DNA of 64,000 nucleotides from Prosopocoilus inquinatus (lineage: Eukaryota; Arthropoda; Insecta; Coleoptera; Lucanidae): the NCBI GenBank assembly GCA_036172665.1, contig CM069876.1, positions 35,495,001-35,559,000 on the forward strand, given 5' to 3'. The translations under genes and the position numbers were made by a program. Under the pieces are notes generated by a model. The model saw only the letters and a list, made by a program, of their open reading frames with translations. It was not told where the DNA came from and ran no database searches. Shown piece after piece: positions 12,612-24,080 of the stretch (position 1 is its first letter; each line of letters starts with the position of its first letter).

Positions 12612-13137
12612 GAACCGTAAGTTCGTTACGCGAAAATTGGGCAGCGCCCCCACAAACACCACCAAGTGCTGGGGATATCGCTAAAACGACTGAGTCCCCA
12701 CAAATTAATAAATCGAAACCAACCTCGCCCCAAAATGTTTGAAAGGAGGGTTTGCACGAATAAAAACCATTATGACATCAGCAGGGACCAACCGCACTAA
12801 ATGTTAAGAGTGAAACCAATTAAACTGACCACGACCGCGGAAATGTTAGCTCGTAAAAACCTGTAGTTCACATACTCATCTAATTTAAAAAAAAAAAAAA
12901 CAGACAACACCGTCATCTTTTTGTGAGCGTCTGAACGCATGGAATAACAATTACGCCACAAATTTCACGAGCCAGAAATAAAAATGCGCTTTCAAACGTT
13001 TCTACAGATGATGCAATCCTATCAAAAGAAATAGAATCTCCAAAAGATATTGTTAATTTATAGCCACAAGGAGTGCCAAGGCCTCAAGAATTTTGCGCTA
13101 GTTTATGGCCGGAGTACTTCGAAACGCAAATAACCCA
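12612..13137 (-). repeat. Minus-strand copy of the 573 bp dispersed repeat
   Basis: Reading the reverse complement gives, in the same order as 2154-2726, blocks such as TACTCCGGCCATAAA, GATAGGATTGCATCATC and the GGGGGCGC-type block near the far end. It is more diverged than the tandem pair. A 14-base A run lies at about 12886-12900. Confidence 0.65.
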
Positions 13138-13685
13138 AATAAATATTTAAAAGGAAAGCAAAGCGTGGGATTATTTATTATTTGCAATTCGCCTAATTAG
13201 TAACTCCAGCGATCATTAGAAACTGTTTGCAATAAAGATTTTAGGGACTGGGTGCGGCAAACGAAGCGTCTTTAAACACGAAAAAAATAATTTCTTAATA
13301 TTGCGAAATCGGAAATAAATGAGAGTCGAACGGAATGCATATGTCGTTCCTTGAAAGCGGTTTTCACACCGTAACACGAGCTTTTGTTTTTTTTCTTGAG
13401 TTACCTGTCTCTTTTTCTTATTTATTTTCGATTTCTCCGACTTTTAAAGCCTGTGGCCCGTTTTAGACAAATTTTATTTTACCATGAAGTATTCAATATA
13501 GAAACCACGATGAATAGAATTTTATTTTTGTGATGTCACATTGCCTAGCAACGGCAAACGTTCACCTTACCGCCATACGATAGCAGTCGTTTAGAGACGA
13601 CGTGATGCCTTAAAAGTAGAATTCCATACATCGTGTTCCCCACACTGGTCCTTCTTCTGATTATAAACTTTGTTTCCTTTTGAGG

Positions 13686-13955
13686 TATCTGTCTGTTTCC
13701 CCGTCTTGTTTCTTTTCGATTCCTTGATTTATAAAGAACATCCCTCTTCCTTCAGCCGAACAATTTTTTTTCTATATTTACCAGGAAGGTCCTGGTCCTT
13801 CCAACCTTCTTAAGTTTATGCCTAAGCACCTCTTCCTCTTTCAATCAGAATGTGGAGATAACTTTCTGTTCCCCTTCTTGTTTTTTTTTTCGATTCCTTG
13901 GTTTTTAAAGAACATCCCTCTTCCCTCAGCCGAACAATTTTTTTTCTTTTCAACT
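13686..13955 (+). repeat. Tandem duplication, 173 bp period
   Basis: AACATCCCTCTTCC at 13738 recurs at 13911 with matching flanks (CGATTCCTTG before, AGCCGAACAATTTTTTTTCT after). The copies share at least 90 bp. The open frames over this pyrimidine-rich tract are not conserved between the copies. Confidence 0.75.
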
Positions 13956-14613
13956 GTTCTATGAAGAGATGTAGATATCAAGAGAGTGACGTTAGGCTGA
14001 TGATAAGAATACGAAGAAGAAGAAGATATCAATCAATCAATTCTTTCCATAATCCAAATGCAGGGGGGTATTACTTGCGCCAGATGTTTTTAATATAAAT
14101 AAATTCCTCCACACTTATAAGTAATTTGTCTCCTTTTTTTTATAATTCTATCAAGCGTTGTAAGACCCTAAGAAAAATTGTAAATCTGCGATATGCTAAG
14201 CACAGAAAAAGTTAACGATTAAAAATAACCCAAGTACGACGGTGTAATAAAAAGAAAGCGTAGATAAAATGCAAATCGCCCCGTTCAATGCAAACATACC
14301 TCCGGCACTGGGGGTTGAAACTCACGCGAGCAAAGCGCCGCGACGGGCGTCGGTTTCTCCTCCTAAATCGAGTTAAAAGAGCCGGGAAAAGTTCGCGGGG
14401 GTGCCTTCCTCAAAAAGCAAGCGTGCGCGTTAATTTGCGAATTCGCCCTAATTTCCCATTCGGGCGCCGATAACCAATTCTGTTTTGTGCTGGTTTATGT
14501 TACGTTCTCTTTTTTTTGTTAAACGCTAATTAAAAAGGGAATTTTAAAACAGTCTTCTTTAGAAATGGCTTTCTTTGCATCGCCTTGTCCACTTTGTAAT
14601 TTGTGCAATATTG
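13956..14613. other. No recognisable gene; GC-rich patch
   Basis: A CpG-rich patch at 14290-14475 stands out from the AT-rich surroundings. The frame 14288-14473 across it lacks any recognisable domain. It could be a fragment of an older element or a conserved noncoding segment; the sequence does not decide. Confidence 0.35.
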
Positions 14614-14615
14614 TA

Positions 14616-14909
14616 CAGGGTGGCCCACGAAAATACTCCCACCTGTCACTGTTTTTACATGCGGAAGAAAAATAAATGACAGATTTGACAACACCTCCTT
14701 CTTCAATGCTTATGGCTTTGTCAGTCACCGAGGAGTAAAATATTGGCAATGTTTCCAAAAAATACTTTGTGACTTGAACGTTGTTTCCGATTAATAAATG
14801 CGATGGTATCAGAGAAGGCTGCTTTATAATCCATCTATCTCCAAAAGATTCTTTGTCACCTGAAAGTTGCTTTCTGTGAAACCATCGGCGATTTTCTTGG
14901 TCCACCCTA
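14616..14909. mobile_element. 294 bp MITE, CAGGGTGGCCCACGAAAAT ends
   Basis: The left end CAGGGTGGCCCACGAAAATA and the right end, read in reverse, TAGGGTGGACCAAGAAAATC form an inverted repeat with TA at 14614-14615 and 14910-14911. The open frames 14519-14905 and 14603-14794 just cross the element and have no domain. Confidence 0.82.
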
Positions 14910-14911
14910 TA

Positions 14912-17065
14912 TGTATGTATAAATAGGCAAATTAATTTTCCTACTCGTTATAGTTTATTCTTTCTTCATTTCTAGTGTCAAAAAAAAAGAAAAAAAACTA
15001 ATCGTAAAATTCTATTAATTCCCTTTAATGAAACGCGAAGTGTATACCAGAAAGAGACGTTTTGCGGTGCAGACTGCCTTTGATCAGGGCCGTCGTTAAT
15101 CTTTTTGCAGCGCGTAATTAAATTCCACGATAAACGAGCCTGCGTGTCACTTCAACACAGTGCCAAGGCTTACCAACCACCCACGACGGAGATACTTCCG
15201 CATGTTGGGACAACACGCTCGTTGTAACAGACAAATTTTAATTAATAACCAGCCGCTTCCTCGCGTTAATTAAATCTTAACGTGGGTTTTGCTAATTGTT
15301 ACGGTAACGGATTTCAGTGTTCCTATGAAATCGGTGAACACATTCGCGCGAGATTTTCATTTTTAAGGCCCCTACACACAATCAGTTTTTAAAGACCTCA
15401 ACACACGAGTATACATATTCGTAAACGTGTTCGAAAAATCATGCAGTTTCACAAATATAGGATGTCTCAAACCCTCTGTCTTTAAATGACATTGTAAGTT
15501 CCTCGTTACATAAGAGATTAATTCTCCAAATCTAAAATGTTTTGCCCAAAAATGAAAAAAACTGACCTATCACAAGCGAGCGCAGTCCCTTTATTTTGAA
15601 ACCTCTGCTTGGTTTACGACTTGTTTCAGCAATTTATTCCGGTAAAAGCAATAAACCGCAATAAAACTTTTTATTTACGTTTAGAAGAACTCGGTCAAGG
15701 TCTTATTGTATACGAATATGAATCCGACTTGCGGACATCGACATATTTATTTGTATTTTGAATATGCGATAAGTAACAACGTTTGTTTATGCACCTCTTT
15801 GTAATAGACAATAACAATTATGTTAAAAACGAGTACCTAATTTTCGTTAGATTTTTGCTAAAGTAATTAAACATCTTCGTACTCTAGTTTTGTAACTGCG
15901 TTGAAAATGCGTGAAATTATTTTTTAATTATCGCACTAATAGCTGCAGAAAAAGTATGCAAGAGCAGAAACTATTCCTATTGTAAAAACAGAAAGCAAGA
16001 ATTGGAGTACGATGAAAAATTTAAGTAAATTAGATTGCCTGTACACACAATAATCTATGGGTTCAAGATAAGTGATTGAATAACTTCGCTAGCTCTCAAT
16101 CGAACTATTTTATTATTTGTTTACATTCCAACACAAAACACATGTTTTTATAAGGATAATATTAAACCTAAATTTCTGCGTCGGGTTAAACCAATAAGAC
16201 ATAAAAAACTCTCGCCTAGTGCAGACGTTTATTTTGTCTTTTCGTCGTAGTTTTAATAAAGAAACAAATTTATTTTTGCTGTACAAATACAATAACTTTA
16301 GCAATCAATATTGTAAATTGGCAATTTACAAATTAATATAACGTAAGAATTTCTTCTTTTTCGATCGCATTTAGATTGAATTTTTTAAATTTAACTGTTA
16401 AAGTACGGATTAGCACAAAACTAATCATCAATTAATGCAACACGCACAAAATAATTTAAACTATTAAGAACTTTCCTAATTACAAACTTTATCTGCTTTT
16501 AAAATTAACAAAAAGACACGATACTTGATCTGTCTTAAGTACAATACCTGTGCATGAGGTCATGGTCTGCGTTTTTATGACTTTTCTGGCCTTGAACGTC
16601 GGAGAATAGTTGAAAACGAAGCTCCGCCGGAACATTTAAGCTGCATTCAGCGACCCTCAAACAATTTCTATGAAAAAATTATTGCTATCTAACCAATAGT
16701 TGTATAACAAATTTTGCTTCTTTTCTTGACCACTATTTGTAGTTTCAATTAAAGACAGGTTTAGAGACACGCTGTGTATATATATTATGTCGTCGTAGAA
16801 ACGCGTAATTCGTATTTACACGAAAAGGCGAGGAGTTTCGCGAAAACTCGCAATAACAACAATAATTTCGCGAAACCATGGACTGAATCTTGCGTTTTTG
16901 TAAATATTATTATGTAGATATTTTGAGTAGGTAAGTTATGTGTTACATAAAAGAAATTGAAACAAAACTGTTTTTATTATGTTGAAAAAGTAAAAAAAAA
17001 AACACTGTAATGGATTATAATATATTTAATTTTGGCTTAACTATTGAATATAACACTTAAGTAAT
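14912..17065. other. AT-rich stretch without recognisable gene
   Basis: Nothing coding was recognised. A lone ATAGGATGTCTCAAACC near 15458 resembles the outer end of the 8175-10715 element, suggesting a decayed relative. The frame 16113-16304 (minus) has no domain. Confidence 0.4.
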
Positions 17066-17300
17066 TTACGTATAGCATCTAAAGTTACAATTTTTTTTCT
17101 GTACACATCTTTTACTTTTGCAGTGAATCTTCGATTTTGCACAACATTTATTAAATCCATGACCTCCAAATAACGAATGCTTCCAAGCGATTTCCCGTAA
17201 GGAAAATTTGTTTTGTGGAACTGTATCCAAAAACTTCAAATGTGAGGGTTGCATTAAATTCCGAGACATCTTTTATAACAGGCCTGGGCATAAAATACAA
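17066..17300 (-). pseudogene. KRBA2-like integrase gene relic, Cys-rich C-terminus
   Basis: The minus-strand frame contains VPQNKFSLREIAWKHSLFGG followed by a Cys/Lys-rich tail (KCC, CKSKRC, KKNC, CNFRC). This combination of a SLRE block, a GGxGF block and a run of short Cys motifs is typical of the C-terminus of transposon-derived integrase proteins related to vertebrate KRBA2/SCAND3. It lies downstream (minus strand) of the integrase and zinc-finger remains at 18740-19640. The 1.05 kb palindrome 17364-18417 sits between the two parts. The frame is a remnant, not an intact gene. Confidence rests on motif order, not on a database search. Confidence 0.65.
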
Positions 17301-17363
17301 GAAGAGCCAGGACGTAGTATCTCCCACTATTCGATAAGTGTTAATGAAACGTCGATAACAATG

Positions 17364-18417
17364 ACCGATGAGAAGTTAGCAATAAAATTATAAAATTTCA
17401 AAACGCTGCCACCGCTAAAATAACGATCACAGATCAATAATATTCAATCTATTACAAAGAGTATAATGTGTAGATTCCCCTCATATGAAGAAACTGAAAA
17501 AATATTTGATATTAAGTTAACTATGACTATTTAAACCAGCATAATCATTATTCATATATCGCACCAAAACAATTGCTTTCACTGAAAATTTTCACGTAGT
17601 CATAAAGTAAACATACATATCTATTTAATAATGCCATCAGAAAGTTTTAGCCGGTTGATTTGAAGTAATTAGAAATTAATTAAAAGTGACGCACAGATCA
17701 ATGAAACAGTACCAATTTCAAATGTTCATAACTTTTCTCAGAGAACTTGCATAAAAATTCTGTTTGCAGAATATTAAAGCACGGATCGAAATCTATCGTT
17801 TAAACCACCCTCTGAGTTTTAGCCGGTTGGTTTGAAGTAATTAGAAATTAATTAAAAGCGTCACTTTTAATTAATTTCTAATTACTTCAAATCTAATTAA
17901 AAGTGACGCTTTTAATTAATTTCTAATTACTTCAAACCAACCGGCTAAAACTCAGAGGGTGGTTTAAATGATAGATTTCGATCCGTGCTTTAATATTCTG
18001 CAAACAGAATTTTTATGCAAGTTCTCTGAGAAAAGTTATGAACATTTGAAATTGGTACTGTTTCATTGGTCCGAGCGCCACTTTTAATTAATTTCTAATT
18101 ACTTCAAATCAACCGGCTAAAACTTTCTGAAGGCATTATTAAATAGATATGTATGTTTACTTTATGACTACGTGAAAATTTTCAGTGAAAGCAATTGTTT
18201 TGATGCGATATATGAATAATGATTATGCTGGTTTAAATAGTCATAGTTAACTTAATATCAAATATTTTTTCAGTTTCTTCATATGAGGGGAATCTACACA
18301 TTATACTCTTTGTAATAGATTGAATATTATTGATCTGTGATCGTTATTTTAGCGGTGGCAGCGTTTTGAAATTTTATAATTTTATTGCTGGAATTTTATT
18401 GCTAACTTCTCATCGGT
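17364..18417. mobile_element. 1.05 kb fold-back element with 9 bp TSD
   Basis: The two ~515 bp arms are near-identical inverted repeats around a ~20 bp loop centred near 17890. The outer ends are ACCGATGAGAAGTTAGCAAT and its complement, and ATAACAATG is duplicated exactly at 17355-17363 and 18418-18426. Each arm holds two copies of a ~45 bp block, AGCCGGTTGATTTGAAGTAA and onward. The right arm has a 17 bp internal duplication near its tip. A 9 bp TSD with arm-length TIRs is typical of Mutator-like and FB fold-back elements; no transposase is encoded. Confidence 0.92.
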
Positions 18418-18426
18418 ATAACAATG

Positions 18427-18739
18427 AGCCAGCCTGCCAGCCGATCGTGTACCAATAGAAGTTATAAAACGTGTGGCTTGCGTGAAATACAAACATGAAC
18501 CAAAATTATGAACTTAAGTGATTGTGTTTTATAAACAATACAGGTAATGCAGATTGTATTATTTGCGGTAAACCTGTTGAGCTTAAAACGATATAATATT
18601 GCAACAACGTTTTCCATAAAGAATATTATCTACATAAGTTTTGTATATCGTTGGTTGTTGAAATTGAAGCGTCTGAGTGTCAAGCGGGAACTGGCACTGC
18701 CTGTGCGATCGTAGAAGGAGAATATACCCTCGCATGATT
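18427..18739. other. Flank between palindrome and integrase relic
   Basis: No clear protein similarity is seen here on the minus strand, although the KRBA2-like relic should continue through it. On the plus strand around 18541-18582 a short CIICGKPVELKT reading suggests a zinc-ribbon fragment, perhaps from another element. It is too short to call. Confidence 0.3.
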
Positions 18740-19640
18740 AGGCTTGTTTTATAATACCAGATGTTCCACTTTGGTACAGACCATTTTTCTTGTCCATAAT
18801 AATACCATCAATGTTTTTCAAATCTATATAAAAGGCCTCTGTCAATTTTCGTAACTTCTATCAAAACAGCAGAACCTCTTTCGATGTCTTTAAACTTTCT
18901 GGCCGTAACTTTTGTCATTTTTCCTGTAGATCTCTTTATATTTTTCATAGCATCTTCTCTTTCTGATCTTATAGCATTTTCCTGTTTCATAAAACACAGA
19001 ATACTTTCGCACCATAACCTTCTTCCTCTATTGACTCTTTGCAAATAGCATGCACAGGTTGCTTACAAGTGACGCAGGAATGTGAACCATCATGCTCTTA
19101 TGGTCACAGCTTTACTCTACTATGTTCCTGTTGAATGACATAATTATACTAATATGAAAAATCTTCCTCATGTATTGGTAAAGGTAGTTCAATACTCTTT
19201 AAGTCCTGTAACATCTGTGAAAGAGATAGATCGTCTGCGATAATTTCTTGTGTATGAGTTTGATGGTTTACAACAGACTTATAAAAGGAGTTTCGTTATC
19301 TACAATAGGTGTTAATGAAGAACGAATTTGGTTTTCACCTATAGGTTGTTTGGTACGATCCTTTGTGATAAGTTTCTCGAGCAAACCTGGTGGCACAACA
19401 GTTGTACCGAGGCCTATTATTGGATCTAACCACAATAAAGCCTTGTACTACGCTGTTGTGTAAAGTGCTTGGGCCAAAGATTTCTAAGAATATTTTCAAA
19501 AATTTTGTTGCAACTTCAGCAGCTCTTTTAGAGGTTAATAACCGTAAAAATGAAAATTTTGTGTGATTTTGATAGTGCATTATCCACTTGTATTGTTTAA
19601 ATGGGATACACTGTAGATCACCGACTTGCCCTCCATTATT
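18740..19640 (-). pseudogene. KRBA2-like integrase gene relic, integrase and zinc-finger part
   Basis: Minus-strand order: near 19640-19460 an integrase-core segment with YKWIMHYQNH and TKFSFLRLLTSKRAAEVATK then FLKIFLEIFGP, which is the start of an rve-type integrase fold in the KRBA2/SCAND3 group. Near 19080-18990 follows CVTCKQPVHAICKESIEEEG, a Cys-rich domain. Near 18930-18780 comes a basic helix and IDRGLL...LYQSGTSGIIKQA, matching the DRG-type module of the family. The expected downstream integrase DNGREF-type segment is missing or decayed, and stops and frameshifts occur throughout. With 17066-17300 it forms one broken gene interrupted by a fold-back insertion. Assignment is from memory of the family. 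Confidence 0.72.
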
Positions 19641-21310
19641 AAAATCATTGTAAATAATTGTTTTTTTATCATCGATTACTTGGAATGATATGTTTTACAA
19701 AGTTTTAAAAAATTTCTGGAGAAAATAGAAATCTTTTTAGTTTTGAGTTGATGTTAGAGTTTGTCTCTGCGCCCATGACCTGCAGATTTATGTCATTCGA
19801 CCAAAACAGAAAGATAATCTTCCGAACCGACTGTAAATGAACCATCAAGAATTCACCCTGGCGACATTAGTTTGTCGTACGCAGCAAGCTACAAAATTCC
19901 ACAAAGACGGATTTCTTGTGATTAGGTGATTTCAGAGTAATATCGGGATACACAGGTATCTCATAAATATCCATCCTTTATAGGCTGACATTGTCAGTTC
20001 CTTTAGTCCTCCAATTAAGGATTATTTGCACAGCAAATACAACATCCAATATTCCCCACTTACGTAACAATCGGGAAGGGCGAAGTGCTTAAGTGGAGCA
20101 GGACCTTACAAGAAATTAATCTTCGGCGTTCCTCGAGTGATGATTTTTATCGATTAATGTCCGCTATCTTGACTCATCTTGTACACGACTCTTCCTTGCT
20201 ACTTTAAAAGCCCATAAATTCCCTCCCGTAGCTGACTTTGTTTGTTTTATCCCCCGTTTACAATAATTTTAACTGTTCATTAGGGAAAGAACCACTAACA
20301 GGAGGACAGACATCCGGGATGCGACAGAATTTTCCTGTCCTCCTATTAGTGATTATTTCCTTAATGAATTTATTTCGCTAACAATATACTTTCCTTTTCA
20401 TTTGTGAATTTTAACTGTATTTAATGTGTTTGACAAAACAACAAGTCTCAAGACATACAACAATCGTTGGAATTTTTTGCTTTTTAGGAATCTAAGAAAT
20501 CCTGAAATTCCGTTTTCGTTTAGATCTTTAAAAACTGAAAAAAGGCATTTTAACTAAAGTCCGGTCCTTACTCATGACTTATAAGTGAGTACTACGAAAA
20601 AAAATATTTACTAAGTTATGTTCACTTATGAACTAACTATAAAAAACTAAAATAACGCTTTCGATAGACTGCTCTAGAGCAGTATTCCCATCTTGCTTTA
20701 ACATAAATAACATAAAAACAAAGAGTGGAGCTTGCTCTAGAGCAGTGAATTGAAAACGCTATAATATACATATTGAATTATAAAAAGTATTTTTTTTTTC
20801 ATTTTCGCAGATTTTTTGTTTGTATGTTTTTTTGGTAGCAAACTTTTTTGCAAATATTTTATTTTTCTATCAATTGCGAGTTTTGAGTTTCATTTCTAAA
20901 ACGGTTTTGGAGAAAAAAGAACACTGTTGGGACAGCCTGTATTTTTAAATTGACCTTCAGCATAACATGTATTTCTTAATCTCCCCCTCAAAAAGGAGGT
21001 ACGAAATTTTAACACTGTATCCGGGGGCACGTCAGCAGATCAAACAATTTCATAATATTTTCCCCACAAAAGGAAAACACGCGCAGAACTAGATTAATCT
21101 CGTCGGAAGGCGGTAACCGAATTTTCGATTCACTTTGTGAGGAACACGTGGAAGGAGAGGAAAATTAAACAGCCCTTGAAAATATTCCCTTTGAATGGCA
21201 CGAAATAAGTCGCACGAAAAACACACGCACACGCATGTTCAGCCAGCCACTAAACATTCAGATTAATTTTAATTAATTTAAACGAAAGCCTCTCTGAATT
21301 ATTGTACCTA
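19641..21310. other. No recognisable gene; two short palindromic features
   Basis: Apart from the hairpin at 20276-20368, the tract 20668-20747 contains CTGCTCTAGAGCAG near 20670 and GCTCTAGAGCAGTG near 20732, two copies of one 14 bp palindrome about 65 bp apart with related flanks (AACGCTTTCGAT / GAAAACGCT). No coding region is supported. Confidence 0.4.
20276..20368. repeat. 93 bp hairpin (fold-back MITE)
   Basis: TTCATTAGGGAAAGAACCAC and onward to AGGAGGACAG pairs with CTGTCCTCCTATTAGTGATT and onward, giving ~34 bp imperfect arms around a ~24 bp loop with CATCCGGGATG. It is small enough to be a single folded MITE remnant. Confidence 0.7.
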
Positions 21311-21312
21311 TA

Positions 21313-22246
21313 CAGGCTGTTCTTTTACTGTTGCAAATATTTAAACCTGCAATATATCACCATAAATGGCAACGATTGAACTAACATGTTCTTAACATAA
21401 ATGTAATAGTTTTCGAGAAAAATGCAGTAGATAGATTTTCACTAAAGCGTTTGAGAACTGCTGGCATAGCTGAAAGTGGAACGTGGGCGCCTCTTCAATT
21501 ACGAGCCGCAGCCGAAGTAGGCCAGGGTCAGTGCCTTACTGGATCTTGAGTAGGAACGACGTAAACAGCGCCGCTCCGATCAGCTGGTCCGTTAAAACAT
21601 TAACAATTTATATTAACTTCACTGCAAGTAATTACAAGTTTAAGTATTTTAAATTACGATCTAGTGCAATTCAAGAAGCTGCGGTTCGTGATTGCTGAAC
21701 AAATTAAAAGCGAGGTATAAGCAAATCGTAATTTTTCATTCCATATTATTTTTAAAACACTTATGAAAAATTTTACTTTTACTTTGTTTCCAAGGACCGT
21801 AAGTAGTAATCCTTTCATAGCTAGCAGCGAGATTGCAGCAATAGTTTATTTACGTAAAAGGGTGAAGGAGGAACATTTTTGACGGGCTTGCCTAATTGGT
21901 GCATAAATTTTCGGTTTTATTCGTCGATAGTTGATATCGTGAAACATATTACTTCGCTCAGTGAATTAAAATTTTAAATAAAATAATTAATAAACGATAT
22001 CAGTGATTATTATTACGAAACTCTGCGTTGAACATCGAGTGCGGTATCGGTGGGCGTGTTCATACCGAGAGGAAGGCAAAGTTGACCTTCCTATCTTTCT
22101 CGAACATTTCAGCGGTTCCAAACAAGTGGTCCATTCGAAATGTTTTGGCTATGATACGGTAGCCACCAAAAAATACCCGAAGAAGGCAGCATTTCGTGTA
22201 CTTACACCGACGTTTTTTTATTTGCATACAGTAAAGGAACACTCTG
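21313..22246. mobile_element. 934 bp TIR element (copy B), complete
   Basis: Ends CAGGCTGTTCTTTTACTGTT and, reversed, CAGAGTGTTCCTTTACTGTA form ~28 bp TIRs with TA at 21311-21312 and 22247-22248. It aligns end to end with 48387-49312. The internal frame 22003-22284 (VEHRVRYRWACSYREEG...) is also open in copy C, but I recognise no protein family and copy A has stops in it, so coding is not claimed. Confidence 0.88.
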
Positions 22247-22265
22247 TACATGTAACTAATAGGTA

Positions 22266-22576
22266 CAGTCCTGCTTTTAAGTAATGCCTCCCCAACAGAA
22301 TTTTAAGTCGCGATATAAAAGATAAGGAAACAAGTGTTGAATTTTATTTCATGTTTTCATTTTGTGTTTGTTTAACAACTTGCTGTCTACCTTTATTACT
22401 TGTGCTCATTTTGGACATTTAAGTGCTTTATTATTATCGAGAAAATGTTTATAAGACTAAATAATAACGTTTAAGCTGTAAAGACTTACTGTATAAACAT
22501 TTATAAGAATTTGGTTACCTGGGATTAGGACGCAATTTGACATTTGCAGGGGAGACATTAATAAAAAGCATGACCG
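22266..22576. mobile_element. 311 bp MITE, CAGTCCTGCTTTTAAGTAATG ends
   Basis: The left end CAGTCCTGCTTTTAAGTAAT and the reverse of the right end CGGTCATGCTTTTTATTAAT continue to GTCTCCCC as a ~30 bp inverted repeat, flanked by TA at 22264-22265 and 22577-22578. A lone terminus of the same family is at 12007. Confidence 0.8.
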
Positions 22577-23035
22577 TACATACATTCAAAATACATACAT
22601 TTTTAAACTCTTGCCTGGTTATTTATCTATTAATTTATTTTAATTGATTTGCCGTTGTTTATTGTAAATCGGGCGCGTGGAAACGCAATCGTAAATTTTT
22701 GGGCGCGCATTTTTGACCGACACGTCCGTTTCCATTTGCGAATTAACGACGCGTAACGAAACGCATTAGTCCAAAACTATTACAACGTTATTAAAATTTA
22801 TTGTGCACGGAATGAAAATTTCAATCGCACTTGCTTCTCTTTACACGCGGTTTGTAATTTGCGTTTAATGTTCTCTAAATCGAATCGTATCGCTTGTGAT
22901 AACAGTTCTCTGAACAGAACGGCCCGAAATTATTTGCGTTTTGATTGCGATTGAGAAAGAAGTAATGCGACGAGAGGTTTCCAAATTGGGGTTCACGAAC
23001 ATAAAATATCAAATATGTACTTCTATTAGATACTG
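22577..23035. other. No recognisable gene
   Basis: Moderately CpG-containing, AT-rich DNA around 22660-22960 with no open frame of note. No structure beyond the adjoining elements was seen. Confidence 0.4.
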
Positions 23036-23601
23036 AGCCGCGTTCAGAAACTGCATCGCGAATGCACTTTGAGCGTTTAAAATGGAAAGCAAAATTACTT
23101 ATAGTCGGGCCGCCGAAGAAACGGAGTGATCACGCGCTGCTCTAGTGACACCGACACGGAAAGCCGTATTTACATCAAACACCAGAAATTACCACTTACC
23201 ACTATTTTATTCAAATATTAAATTAAGTCTTAAGAAAGACTGATTAATAATAACGCCAATTTGTTAAAAATAGGAAAAATACAAACTACTGGAAATATGA
23301 CCACGTTGTTACTCTGCAGAGTGACCGACATTGTAGGCTAGTGTAAATCTGTCGGTACTTAGCTCACAGAAACAGCAATCACGTGTATATCACGCAGTTT
23401 TATTACTCCGTTTCTTCGGCGGCCCGACTATAGGCCACAGTTTTTCAATCACAAGTTAACCTCAACTTGCAGTTCATTTCATTTGTTTCCATGGCAGTAA
23501 ACTCAAGGTTAAAGTTATCTTGTAATTAAAAAAAACGGCCCTTATATGAAAGAGAAAGAATACTACCCAAAGCGCGCTCTTTTTTATTCATGAATGTACC
23601 C
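23036..23601. mobile_element. PIF-like MITE, disrupted copy
   Basis: Its reverse complement matches 36967-37103 in blocks: AAAAAAGAGCGC, TTCTTTCTCT, AGTAATTTTG, TTTCCATTTTAAACGC and GTTTCTGAACGCG. The shared ends (GGGCCCGTTCAGAAAC-like) suggest a PIF/Harbinger-type MITE. This copy is enlarged by the 333 bp element at 23100-23432 and by about 100 bp next to it that the other copy lacks. Confidence 0.6.
23100..23432. mobile_element. 333 bp MITE, TATAGTCGGGCCGCCGAAG ends
   Basis: Perfect 28 bp terminal inverted repeats, TATAGTCGGGCCGCCGAAGA then AACGGAGT, lie at both ends. TA TA at the tips is compatible with a TA target site. The related sequence at 36985-37105 lacks this insertion. Confidence 0.88.
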
Positions 23602-23944
23602 GTGCGCTACTTTTCGCTTGCTTCAGCATTTTGAAATATATTGTATTTGAGATCCGCTGAGAATGGGTGCGTTTAGTCGGAATCCAACCGTTGAGAAACA
23701 ACGGTCGACACGTTTACTTTACTTTACTTTACTTTACAATCAACAATTTTGAGTTCCCTGAACGCTGTGCTAACATCAACGTTATTAATTAAGGAACAGT
23801 TTAAACAGCGACATCCTACGATCGCTTTTTGACCTGATATTGCATAAGGATTGACAAATTGACACGAGTTTGCTACATAAAAGGTCATCCCGTGCAAGGC
23901 GGCCATGCTAGCTGTCAAAACATAATGAAAGTTTAAAGAAAAAA

Positions 23945-24080
23945 ATTGTTGCAAATCGTTTTTGATTGCAGTGAATTCCTCGATCTCGAACAGCCTCTTT
24001 CTTGGGGCTTCATCAGCAATAACAGCTGTACAGAGGCTGCTCGGGGGATTCACTGCAATCAAACACGATTTGCAACAATT
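23945..24080. repeat. 136 bp imperfect hairpin
   Basis: ATTGTTGCAAATCGTTTTTG and GATTGCAGTGAATTCC on the left pair with GGATTCACTGCAATC and CACGATTTGCAACAA on the right. Inside the loop the minus strand has CTGATGAAGCCCC (about 24003-24016), a partial hammerhead-like core without GAAA. Open frames on both strands over this hairpin are artefacts of the symmetry. Confidence 0.7.

Noticed and set aside
18541..18582. Zinc-ribbon exon CIICGKPVELKT on the plus strand
   Set aside because: Too short, stops follow soon, and the surrounding relic lies on the minus strand.
22003..22284. Open frame inside the 930 bp element, similar at 49070
   Set aside because: Similarity is explained by the repeat family itself; the third copy has stops and no protein family is recognised.
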